Source of the DNA: Oscillospiraceae bacterium
GTDB lineage: Bacteria; Bacillota; Clostridia; Oscillospirales; Ruminococcaceae
Reading direction: 5' to 3'
DNA: 42,974 nt
Assembly (NCBI GenBank): GCA_028692035.1
Contig: JAQUYD010000016.1
Coordinates: forward strand, 1 to 42,974
In this document: one piece after another, positions 18,236 through 24,710 of the stretch
How positions within the stretch are numbered: the stretch's first letter is position 1
Layout: every line of letters begins with the position of its first letter
Program-made: the position numbers and the translations under genes
Notes under the pieces: model-generated
The model's database searches: none
What the model saw: the letters and a program-made list of their open reading frames with translations, nothing else
Told to the model about the DNA's origin: nothing

Positions 18236-18787
18236 TTATGATGCACCTCCGCTAAGCAAATCCATATTTTCTTTGATGTATCCTCGGATAAATTCCATCA
18301 CCTGGGGCGCGTTCAAAGGAACGCCGTCCAAAATCTCCTGCAGCTGCGCGGTGCTGACCGAAAAAGCCTCTTCCCCGACCCGATAGGTAAAGGAAAAGTT
18401 GATCTGCTCGTTGCAGCCCATTAAAATGCACATCGTATCGGCCATGTTCCCCAAGGGCATCCGGTCGATATGGCTTAGGCCGAAAACGGCCCGTACTTCG
18501 GTCCCCTTTCCCACCTGCGATTGGATGGAGAAGTCCCCGCCGGTCATCAGCGCGGCCATTTTAAAAAAGGGGACGCCCAGCCCCACCTTGCGAGTGGTGC
18601 GGGTGGTGTAAAACGGGTCCTCCACATGGGCGACCTGTTCGGGGGTCATGCCGCAGCCGTCGTCGGCGATGGTGATGACCAGCCGGTCCTCCGCCGGGGA
18701 CTGGGCCACAGTGATGTCCACATTCGCAGCGCCCGCTCGCACCGAGTTCTGTGCAATATCCAGGATGTTTAACGACAGTTCTTCCAT
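18236..18787 (-). CDS. GHKL-type ATP-binding protein in hydrogenase operon
   Basis: 183 residues. A stand-alone histidine-kinase-like ATPase domain: N box DIAQNSVRAGA (10-20), G1 DDGCGM (43-48) and G2 VGLGVPFFK (about 68-76), followed by about 75 residues without a recognised motif. There is no H-box dimerisation domain, so it is not a complete sensor kinase. It sits between hndA and hndB, three bases after hndA, and is co-transcribed with them. Such genes are common in Firmicute hnd operons, but their role is not established; regulation by ATP-dependent protein binding or Ser/Thr phosphorylation is conjecture. Confidence 0.85.
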   Translation of the reverse strand: MEELSLNILDIAQNSVRAGAANVDITVAQSPAEDRLVITIADDGCGMTPEQVAHVEDPFYTTRTTRKVGLGVPFFKMAALMTGGDFSIQSQVGKGTEVRAVFGLSHIDRMPLGNMADTMCILMGCNEQINFSFTYRVGEEAFSVSTAQLQEILDGVPLNAPQVMEFIRGYIKENMDLLSGGAS

Positions 18788-18790
18788 CGC

Positions 18791-19288
18791 TTATTCTGCG
18801 TATTTGGCCAGGATGCCGGGGATATCGTCGGCGACCAGGCGGCCGTAAACGTCGTCGTTGACGGTCATAACCGGCGCCAGGCCACACGCGCCGATGCAGC
18901 GGCAGGCTTCCAGAGAGAATTTTCCGTCGGTGGTGCACGCCCCGCCCTCAATGCCTAAGCATTCGCTGAGCTTGGCAAATACGTCGCCGGAGCCCTTGAC
19001 GTAACAGGCGGTACCAAGGCAAACGGAAACCTTGTATTTGCCTTTGGGGTTCAGGGTGAACTGGGAATAAAAGGTGGAAACGCCATAGATTTCCTCCAGC
19101 GGAACGCCCAGATGTTGCGCGACGAGTTTTTGGACCTCGATGGGCAGGTAGCCGTAGATTCCCTGCGCGCCTTGCAGGATTGGCATCAGAGCGCCTTTTT
19201 GCCCTTTATGGGCGGCGATCAGTTCGATCAGCTCTTGTTCTTGTTCTTTTGTTCCATTAAAAGGAACTGCTGAAATTGTGGTAGCCAT
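18791..19288 (-). CDS. hndA: NuoE-like [2Fe-2S] hydrogenase subunit
   Basis: 165 residues. Thioredoxin-fold [2Fe-2S] subunit (HndA/HydC, NuoE family), partner of the FMN subunit in NAD(P)H oxidation. A helical N-terminal bundle precedes the cluster cysteines CLGTAC and CRCIGAC, with the usual GVSTFYSQF and LAPVM signatures. The start is ATG 19288, after GGAGG at five bases; a ten-residue upstream extension to 19318 covers the SD and is rejected. First gene of the operon hndA-ATPase-hndB-hndC-hndD (gaps of 1-17 bases), with a leader of roughly 175 bases upstream. Confidence 0.94.
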   Translation of the reverse strand: MATTISAVPFNGTKEQEQELIELIAAHKGQKGALMPILQGAQGIYGYLPIEVQKLVAQHLGVPLEEIYGVSTFYSQFTLNPKGKYKVSVCLGTACYVKGSGDVFAKLSECLGIEGGACTTDGKFSLEACRCIGACGLAPVMTVNDDVYGRLVADDIPGILAKYAE

Positions 19289-19463
19289 GAAAACCTCCGT
19301 TCTGCCGTAAAACGGCAAAAATTATTGTTTCCGGACTCCCCCGGAGCCCTTTTTCTATCTGCATAAGGCCGGTTGAAAAACCGCGTTGGCCGCTGCTCCT
19401 TTTTAACCGTATCTCCCGGAGCCAAATGGATTTTGGGCGCAATAACCCCTATGCCTCTAGACT
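19289..19463 (-). promoter_or_regulatory. Long leader of the hnd operon with hairpins
   Basis: If transcription starts near 19464, the RNA has about 175 untranslated bases. A hairpin TGCCGT-TTT-ACGGCA (19303-19317) ends nine bases before the SD. The 9-mer GGCTCCGGG occurs twice on the minus strand (19340-19348 and 19415-19423). No known riboswitch class was recognised. Confidence 0.4.
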
Positions 19464-19470
19464 GGTTAAA

Positions 19471-19479
19471 ATTATAACA
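19471..19479 (-). promoter_or_regulatory. Extended -10 promoter of the hnd operon
   Basis: Minus strand TGTTATAAT, a perfect -10 (19471-19476) with TGn extension. No good -35 is seen at 16-18 bases, which suggests either extended -10 use or activator dependence. Confidence 0.6.
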
Positions 19480-19613
19480 GGAGTAGGCGACAAAATCCAC
19501 CATGTTTCGATGAATATAATGAACTTTGTTGATATTCCAAAAAAACATACCTGAAATTTTAGCACTTTTTCCGATCTACACAGGAAAATTCCGGGGAAGG
19601 GTTCCGCTCCTGC

Positions 19614-19642
19614 TTGTTCTCCCCGAAACGATATGGTATAAT
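19614..19642 (+). promoter_or_regulatory. Promoter of the HydS gene cluster
   Basis: TTGTTC (19614-19619), 17-base spacer, TATAAT (19637-19642). It reads rightward, diverging from the hnd promoter about 140 bases away. The rest of the gap (19480-19613) is AT-rich with no recognised operator; I saw no clear Rex palindrome. A second TATAAT-like box lies near 19724. Confidence 0.75.
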
Positions 19643-19749
19643 ATCCAAAAATAGCGGGCTATGGGCACGATTTTTTGTCCGGTCCATCGCCGGGACACAG
19701 GGAAACAAATTCCGGCTGATCCTATTATAATCGGAACAGGAGGGCAAAT

Positions 19750-20106
19750 ATGACGATTCAAGATATTAAGGATATCCTCGGGGCAAAGATTCTTTGGGCT
19801 GGGGAGGGGATGCTTTCCCACGAGGTGCACACGGCCTGCGGCAGCGATATGATGAGCGATGTGCTGGCCTTTGTGAAAGACCAGGCAGTCCTTTTGACCG
19901 GGCTTGTGAACCCGCAGGTGATCCGCACCGCTGAGATGATGGACATCGTCTGCATTGTGTTTGTGCGGGGCAAAACCCCGGACCCTTCTATGATTGCGTT
20001 GGCCGAGGAGCGGGGGATCGCGCTTCTTTCCTGCGACCACCGGATGTTCACCGCCTGCGGACTTTTGTACGAAAATGGGCTGAGGGGAGGCTGTCAGCTG
20101 AAATGA
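19750..20106 (+). CDS. DRTGG-domain protein, first copy
   Basis: 118 residues resembling the DRTGG domain, a small alpha/beta fold found in phosphotransacetylase extensions and stand-alone in clostridia; its ligand is unknown. Features: an N-terminal helix MTIQDIKDILGAKIL, a GSDMMSDVLAF segment, the central TGLVNPQVIRTAEMMDIVCIVFVRG and a C-terminal ALLSCDHRMFTACGLLYENGL. The literal DRTGG string is not conserved. ATG follows AGGAGG. It opens the HydS cluster and overlaps the next gene by four bases (ATGA), indicating coupled translation. Confidence 0.75.
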   Translation: MTIQDIKDILGAKILWAGEGMLSHEVHTACGSDMMSDVLAFVKDQAVLLTGLVNPQVIRTAEMMDIVCIVFVRGKTPDPSMIALAEERGIALLSCDHRMFTACGLLYENGLRGGCQLK

Positions 20107-20549
20107 GTCAGGTTATCTCCTTTCATTATGATGTGCCGGGCGATGACTTTACCCGCGCGGGCGAAGCCTCCAGCAGCATCAAAAAGGTGCTCAAACAGGT
20201 GGGCCTTGCGCCGGATATCATCCGCAACGTGGCCATTGCCATGTACGAGGGCGAGATCAATATGGTCATCCACGCCGGCGGCGGGCAGATTGACGTAGAC
20301 ATTGCGCCCGATGAGATCCGAATGGTGCTTAAAGATCAGGGGCCCGGCATCAAAGATATTTCCCTTGCCATGCAGGAGGGCTGGTCCACGGCGCCGGACG
20401 AGGTGCGCTCGCTGGGCTTTGGGGCCGGCATGGGCCTGCCCAACATGAAAAAATACACCGATGAAATGGACATCGAGAGCGCCGTGGGGGTCGGGACCAC
20501 CGTTACCATGACCGTGTTCGCCCACCCGCGGGAGGAGGCGGCGTCGTGA
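20103..20549 (+). CDS. RsbW/SpoIIAB-like ATP-binding protein
   Basis: 148 residues. A minimal GHKL ATPase of the anti-sigma-factor serine kinase type: N box in IAMYEGEINMVIHAGG (41-56 region), G1 DQGPGI and G2 GFGAGMGLPNMKKY, with GVGTTVTMTVF at the end. The N box acidic residue and Asn (ExxxN) are kept, so ATP binding and possibly kinase activity are likely. It overlaps its neighbours by four bases on both sides, so it is made in step with the DRTGG and HydS proteins. Its protein partner is unknown; no sigma factor or STAS anti-antisigma gene is adjacent, so a classical partner-switch is not shown. Confidence 0.85.
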   Translation: MSQVISFHYDVPGDDFTRAGEASSSIKKVLKQVGLAPDIIRNVAIAMYEGEINMVIHAGGGQIDVDIAPDEIRMVLKDQGPGIKDISLAMQEGWSTAPDEVRSLGFGAGMGLPNMKKYTDEMDIESAVGVGTTVTMTVFAHPREEAAS

Positions 20550-21859
20550 GTGAGTTTTTCCATTCGGTGACCCTGGATCGGGAACTGTGCCACGGCTGCA
20601 TCAACTGCGTCAAGCGCTGCCCTACCGAGGCGATCCGGGTGCGGGACGGGAAAGCCAAAATCCTGTCTGACCGGTGTATCGATTGCGGGGAGTGCATCCG
20701 CATCTGCCCGCACCACGCCAAAAAGCCGATTTTCGATCCCCTTTCGGTGATGGAGGATTACGAATATACCATTGCCCTGCCGGCGCCCAGCCTGTACGGG
20801 CAGTTCAATAACCTGGACGATGTAGAGATCATCCTGCGGGCGCTGGTCGATATGGGATTTGACGCTGTTTTCGAGGTCTCCCGGGCGGCGGAACTGGTCA
20901 GCGACGCCACCCGTAAAATGCTCAGCGAGGGGCAGCTGCCCCGGCCGGTCATCAGTTCCGCCTGCCCGGCGGTGGTGCGGCTGATTCGGGTGCGCTTTCC
21001 CGACCTGATCCGCCATATCCTGCCGTTGCAGGCCCCGGTGGAGGTGGCCGCCCGCCTTGCGAAAAAAGAGGCGATGGAGCGCACCGGCCTGCCCGCCGAG
21101 AAAATCGGCTGTATTTTTATTTCTCCCTGCGCGGCCAAGGTCACGGCGGTTAAAATGCCGCTGGGCACGAAAAAAAGCGCTATCGACGCAGTGGTCGCGA
21201 TCCGGGACGTGTATCCGAAAATGCTCGGCTTTATGAAAGAAGAAAACGCCGCCGGAGAAGAGTATTTAAGTTCCGGGCGGATGGGAATCGGCTGGGGCTC
21301 CTCCGGCGGGGAGTCGGCGGCGCTGCTCAATGACCGGTACCTGGCGGCGGACGGCATTGAAAACGTCATCCGCGTGCTGGAGGACTTGGAGGACGAAAAG
21401 CTCAGCGCGGTGGATTTTGTGGAGCTCAACGCCTGCGCCGGCGGTTGCGTCGGCGGGGTGCTGACGGTGGAGAACCCCTATATCGCCAAAGCCAAGCTCA
21501 AACGGGTGCGCAAATACCTGCCTGTGTCCTGCAACCGGGTGGGGGACGGTATCCCCCGGCAGATGAAGTTCGATACCGAAATCCAGTACGAACCGGTGCT
21601 CCAGCTGGATGAAGACGTCGTCGTGGCCCTAAAAAAGCTCGGGCAGATCGAGGAGATCTCCCACAGCTTCAGCGGTCTGGATTGCGCCGCCTGTGGTGCG
21701 CCCAGCTGCAAGGCGTTGGCGGAGGACGTGGTCCGGGGCTACAATACGCCGGACGCCTGCGTGTTCCTGCTCAAGGATAAGATGCAGTCGTTAGCCAGCT
21801 CCATTGCGGAACTGGAGGGGAAGATCCCCGACACCTTTAAAGGAGATGGCCGGGACTGA
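20546..21859 (+). CDS. HydS-type putative sensory [FeFe]-hydrogenase
   Basis: 437 residues, GTG start with GGAGG seven bases upstream. Two N-terminal [4Fe-4S] motifs (C15, C18, C21, C25 and C44, C47, C50, C54), an H-cluster domain (about 75-325) and a C-terminal CxxCGxPxC cluster motif (C380, C383, C388, C405). H-cluster ligands are present as C140 (SSACPAV), C195 (SPCAAK) and C297/C301 (ELNACAGGCVGG). Ala139 replaces the proton-transfer Cys of catalytic enzymes, and L2/L3 are altered (Met to Ser, Met to Asn). These are traits described for HydS (group C/D) enzymes, thought to sense H2 or redox with low turnover. No PAS domain is present, which favours group D. Central gene of the module. Confidence 0.9.
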   Translation: MSEFFHSVTLDRELCHGCINCVKRCPTEAIRVRDGKAKILSDRCIDCGECIRICPHHAKKPIFDPLSVMEDYEYTIALPAPSLYGQFNNLDDVEIILRALVDMGFDAVFEVSRAAELVSDATRKMLSEGQLPRPVISSACPAVVRLIRVRFPDLIRHILPLQAPVEVAARLAKKEAMERTGLPAEKIGCIFISPCAAKVTAVKMPLGTKKSAIDAVVAIRDVYPKMLGFMKEENAAGEEYLSSGRMGIGWGSSGGESAALLNDRYLAADGIENVIRVLEDLEDEKLSAVDFVELNACAGGCVGGVLTVENPYIAKAKLKRVRKYLPVSCNRVGDGIPRQMKFDTEIQYEPVLQLDEDVVVALKKLGQIEEISHSFSGLDCAACGAPSCKALAEDVVRGYNTPDACVFLLKDKMQSLASSIAELEGKIPDTFKGDGRD

Positions 21860-21895
21860 CCGGCCGGAAAATCGATGACGGAAGAGGCGTTGCAT

Positions 21896-22240
21896 ATGAA
21901 AAAAATCACTGTCCGCCAGATCCTGGAAGAATGCGGCTTTTCCCTGCTGGCTGGCGCGGGCGCGCTGGACCGCCAGGCGGACCGGGTGTTCTGCTGCGAC
22001 CTGTTGAGCTTTGTGATGGGCCGCGCCCCGGCGGATTCGGCCTGGGTTACCGTTATGGGCAATGTCAACGCCATTGCGGTGGCGGTGCTGGCGGACACGG
22101 CCTGTATCGTGCTGGCGGAGGGCGCCGCGTTGGATGAAGAGGCCCGCTCCCGGGCCGACGGCCAGGGAGTGCCGGTGCTGGGCAGCGCCCAGCCCATTTT
22201 CGATACCGGCCTTTTGATCCAGCGTTTGCTGGAGGACTGA
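21896..22240 (+). CDS. DRTGG-domain protein, second copy
   Basis: 114 residues from ATG 21896, which has AGAGG eight bases upstream; an earlier in-frame ATG at 21875 has a poorer SD. It resembles the first DRTGG protein in layout: MKKITVRQILEE helix, CDLLSFVMG segment, central VTVMGNVNAIAVAVLADTA and C-terminal VPVLGSAQPIFDTGLLI. Sequence identity between the two is low, so they are old paralogues and may form a heterodimer. Last gene before an intrinsic terminator. Function unknown; the domain may bind a nucleotide or other small ligand. Confidence 0.75.
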   Translation: MKKITVRQILEECGFSLLAGAGALDRQADRVFCCDLLSFVMGRAPADSAWVTVMGNVNAIAVAVLADTACIVLAEGAALDEEARSRADGQGVPVLGSAQPIFDTGLLIQRLLED

Positions 22241-22248
22241 TAGGCTGC

Positions 22249-22290
22249 CATACGCCGCCGGGAGAGAAACCTCCGGCGGCGTATGTTTTT
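22249..22290 (+). terminator. Strong terminator between DRTGG-2 and PHP genes
   Basis: A 13-bp perfect GC-rich stem (22249-22261 with 22273-22285, CATACGCCGCCGG/CCGGCGGCGTATG), loop of 11, then TTTTT (22286-22290). The SD of the PHP gene begins only about seven bases later, so PHP expression requires read-through or an unseen promoter. Confidence 0.9.
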
Positions 22291-22310
22291 CACCGGAAAG
22301 GAGGGGCGTT

Positions 22311-23012
22311 GTGGAAAAAGTGACCTACGATCTACATACCCATTCGGCCCTGTCCCCCTGCGGGGACAATGATATGACCGTTAACAATATCCTCCATATG
22401 GCAGTGCTCGGCGGCGTTCAGGTGCTGGCGGTCACCGACCATAACAGCTGCAAAAATTGCCCTGCCGCCGTGGAGGTGGCAAAGGGCCTGCCGATCGACC
22501 TGATCCCCGGCATGGAACTTTGCACCGTCGAGGAGGTGCATGTGATCTGCCTGTTCCCGGCGCTGGATAACGCCATGGCGTTTGACGCCTATGTTCACGA
22601 CCGGCTGCCTGCAGTGGAAAACCGCCCGGAGATTTTTGGGGAGCAGCGGATCTTAAACGCCGCCGACGAGATCGTGGGATACGAGCCGTACCTGCTCATC
22701 AACGCCACATCCATCTCGATTGAAGAGGTGGTGCCGCTGGCCAAGCGGTTCGGCGGGATCTGCTATCCGGCCCATGTGGACAAAAGTTCCACCAGCGTGT
22801 TTTCCAATCTGGGCTACTTTTCCTCTGATTGGGGTTTTGGGGCGGTGGAGATCGCCAACCGGCAAAAGATCGAGGAGCTGGCCCCCAAGATCCCCGGCTT
22901 CGGGGAACTTCTGGTGCTACATAGTTCCGACGCCCATTATCTCTGGGATATTTCCCAGGGGGAAAATTTTCTTTTCTGTAACAATTTCCGCCGGGCGCTG
23001 GGGTTATACTAA
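22311..23012 (+). CDS. PHP-domain metal-dependent phosphoesterase
   Basis: 233 residues, GTG start after AAAGGAGGGG. PHP (polymerase and histidinol phosphatase) fold: metal ligands DLHTHS near residues 7-12, TDHNS (about 41-45), PGMELCTVEEVHV, PAHVDKS (His, about 156) and SSDAHYL (about 208-214). The set is complete, so a catalytic two- or three-metal site is expected. Substrate unknown; family members act on nucleotides, sugar phosphates or protein phosphates. In clostridia such genes recur beside HydS genes, so dephosphorylation of a product of the neighbouring ATPase is a reasonable but unproven idea. Confidence 0.9.
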   Translation: MEKVTYDLHTHSALSPCGDNDMTVNNILHMAVLGGVQVLAVTDHNSCKNCPAAVEVAKGLPIDLIPGMELCTVEEVHVICLFPALDNAMAFDAYVHDRLPAVENRPEIFGEQRILNAADEIVGYEPYLLINATSISIEEVVPLAKRFGGICYPAHVDKSSTSVFSNLGYFSSDWGFGAVEIANRQKIEELAPKIPGFGELLVLHSSDAHYLWDISQGENFLFCNNFRRALGLY

Positions 23013-23065
23013 CAAAAGAAAGCGCTGGTTGCGGGAGATTGGCGGCGCGCAGGAGGATGGAAAAA

Positions 23066-23251
23066 ATGACAGATTCATTTGCACAGGCCATGGTGTTTTT
23101 TATGGTGGCGCTGTTTGCACTGGGGATCGCATGCCCTATTATTGCCCATTACAAAGGTAGGCCAAAGCTGAAAAAGCTGGGGTACCTATTCATGATTTTA
23201 TTTTCTTTGTTGTTGGTATTTTGCCTGCTGGCCTGGTTCGCTTCGATCTGA
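23066..23251 (+). CDS. Small two-segment membrane protein
   Basis: 61 residues from ATG 23066 (AGGAGG nine bases upstream; the ATG at 23057 is too close to the SD). Two hydrophobic segments, MVFFMVALFALGIACPIIA and LGYLFMILFSLLLVFCLLAWF, flank a basic loop YKGRPKLKK, which should face the cytoplasm. No family recognised. It lies 53 bases after the PHP gene and 31 bases before the GNAT gene, so it is probably co-transcribed with both. Confidence 0.65.
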   Translation: MTDSFAQAMVFFMVALFALGIACPIIAHYKGRPKLKKLGYLFMILFSLLLVFCLLAWFASI

Positions 23252-23282
23252 TCGGACAGGCTTTGATGAAAGGAGCAAAAAA

Positions 23283-23789
23283 ATGGAATTTCGGTTGGCG
23301 CAGGAAAAAGATCTTCCGCAGATCGAAAAGACCTACCGGGAGTTGATCGTACAGATGGAAAAAGACGGGATCGACATCTGGGACGAGGTTTATCCCTGCG
23401 CGTTTTTTAAAGAGGACGTTGGGGCCGGAGCCCTTTGGATTTTGACCGAGGGGGAGCAGGTCGCGGCCGCTTTCGCCCTGTTGGAAACCAATAGCGGGGC
23501 GGACGCCGTAGAATGGGAGGATCCTTCTGCCAAAGCGATGTATCTGGACCGCCTTGGCGTTGGCGTTGCGTTTGCCCGCCAGGGGCTCGGCGGCCGGATG
23601 CTCCGGCAGGCGGCGGCCCTGGCGAAAGAAAAGGGGGCGTCCTGGCTGCGGCTGTTCGTGGTGGATCGCAACGAACCGGCGATCAGCCTGTACCGCAAAG
23701 CAGGTTTTCAGCAGGCAAAAGGCGTGTACGAAGAACGAATCGACGACGAGCTGACCCTGCTGGAATACGGATTTGAGCAAAAGCTGTAA
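23283..23789 (+). CDS. GNAT-family N-acetyltransferase
   Basis: 168 residues. The acetyl-CoA-binding motif A is visible as LGVGVAFARQGLGGRMLRQAA (about 91-111), with the Q/RxxGxG/A pattern as RQGLGG, followed by LRLFVVDRNEPAISLYRKAGF, the usual beta5-alpha5 end of the fold. Substrate unknown. ATG follows AAAGGAG. It closes a run of rightward genes and is followed by a terminator. Confidence 0.9.
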   Translation: MEFRLAQEKDLPQIEKTYRELIVQMEKDGIDIWDEVYPCAFFKEDVGAGALWILTEGEQVAAAFALLETNSGADAVEWEDPSAKAMYLDRLGVGVAFARQGLGGRMLRQAAALAKEKGASWLRLFVVDRNEPAISLYRKAGFQQAKGVYEERIDDELTLLEYGFEQKL

Positions 23790-23806
23790 AGGTGCCGGCC
23801 CCCCAG

Positions 23807-23843
23807 CGGCCCGGGTGAAAATCGCGCCTGGGTCGGTTTTTTT
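23807..23843 (+). terminator. Intrinsic terminator
   Basis: A 9-bp stem with two G-U pairs (CGGCCCGGG with CCTGGGTCG, 23807-23815 and 23827-23835) followed by seven T (23837-23843). Confidence 0.8.
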
Positions 23844-23900
23844 GTAAGATCCTGGGAAAAGATTTCATTGTCAAACGCTTCACAATTTAGGAGAAATCTC

Positions 23901-23929
23901 TTGATAATCCTTGTCCAATTCGCTATAAT
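23901..23929 (+). promoter_or_regulatory. Strong promoter of the NifU-like/GGGtGRT operon
   Basis: TTGATA (23901-23906), exactly 17 bases, perfect TATAAT (23924-23929), 57 bases upstream of the ATG. Among the best promoters in the window, suggesting high expression. Confidence 0.88.
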
Positions 23930-23986
23930 ATGGGCAGGTATGAGCAAAACGCATACAGAATATAGAAAACCGAAAGGAGAACCGCA

Positions 23987-24679
23987 ATGAACTATTCTCA
24001 TGAAGTAGAGAGAATGTGCCCTGTTACCAAAGGCCCCAACCACGGTCCCGCGCCCATTCCGGAAGAAGGCAGATGGGTAAAAGCCTATCAGATTTCCGAC
24101 ATCTCCGGTCTGACCCACGGCATCGGCTGGTGCGCTCCCCAGCAGGGTACCTGCAAACTGACCTTGAATGTGAAAAACGGGATTATCGAGGAGGCTCTGG
24201 TGGAGACCATCGGCTGCTCCGGCATGACCCACTCTGCCGCGATGGCCGCCGAGATCCTGCCGAAAAAGACGCTGCTCGAAGCGCTGAACACCGACCTGGT
24301 GTGCGACGCCATCAACGTGGCGATGAGAGAGCTGTTTTTGCAGATCGTATACGGCAGAACTCAGACCGCTTTTTCTGAGGATGGGCTGCCCATCGGCGCC
24401 GGCTTGGAAGATCTGGGCAAAGGCCTGCGTTCTCAGGTTGGCACCATCTTCTCCACCTCCCAAAAGGGCGTCCGCTATATGGAAATGACCGAAGGCTACA
24501 TCCTGTCCCTGGCGCTGGATGCCAACAGCGAAGTCATCGGCTATCAATTTGTCCGGGTTGGCAAAATGCTGGAAGACATCCGTCATGGCGTAGATCCCAA
24601 GACCGCGTACGATAAGAACGTCGGCACCTATGGCCGTTACGAAGGCGCCGTCAAATATATCGACCCCCGTGAAGAATAA
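23987..24679 (+). CDS. NifU/IscU-like iron-sulfur scaffold protein
   Basis: 230 residues. Distant member of the IscU/NifU N-terminal scaffold family. Cysteines at 11, 49, 56, 77 and 106; the segment ETIGCSGMTHSAA (73-85) corresponds to the GCGAAIASS motif of IscU, so C49, C77 and C106 are candidate cluster ligands. It is longer than IscU (about 130 residues) because of a C-terminal part from about 125 onward with no recognised motif. Always seen (from memory of the family) next to a GGGtGRT gene, as here, 31 bases upstream of it in one operon. Role in cluster assembly is inferred from homology only. SD AAAGGAG. Confidence 0.85.
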   Translation: MNYSHEVERMCPVTKGPNHGPAPIPEEGRWVKAYQISDISGLTHGIGWCAPQQGTCKLTLNVKNGIIEEALVETIGCSGMTHSAAMAAEILPKKTLLEALNTDLVCDAINVAMRELFLQIVYGRTQTAFSEDGLPIGAGLEDLGKGLRSQVGTIFSTSQKGVRYMEMTEGYILSLALDANSEVIGYQFVRVGKMLEDIRHGVDPKTAYDKNVGTYGRYEGAVKYIDPREE

Positions 24680-24710
24680 TCGAGATCATAAGAAAAGGAG
24701 GTAAACTCAC

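Noticed and set aside
19480-19613. A Rex operator between the divergent hydrogenase operons
   Set aside because: No TTGT-n-ACAA palindrome of the right spacing was found; TTGTTGATATTCCAA is only a half match.
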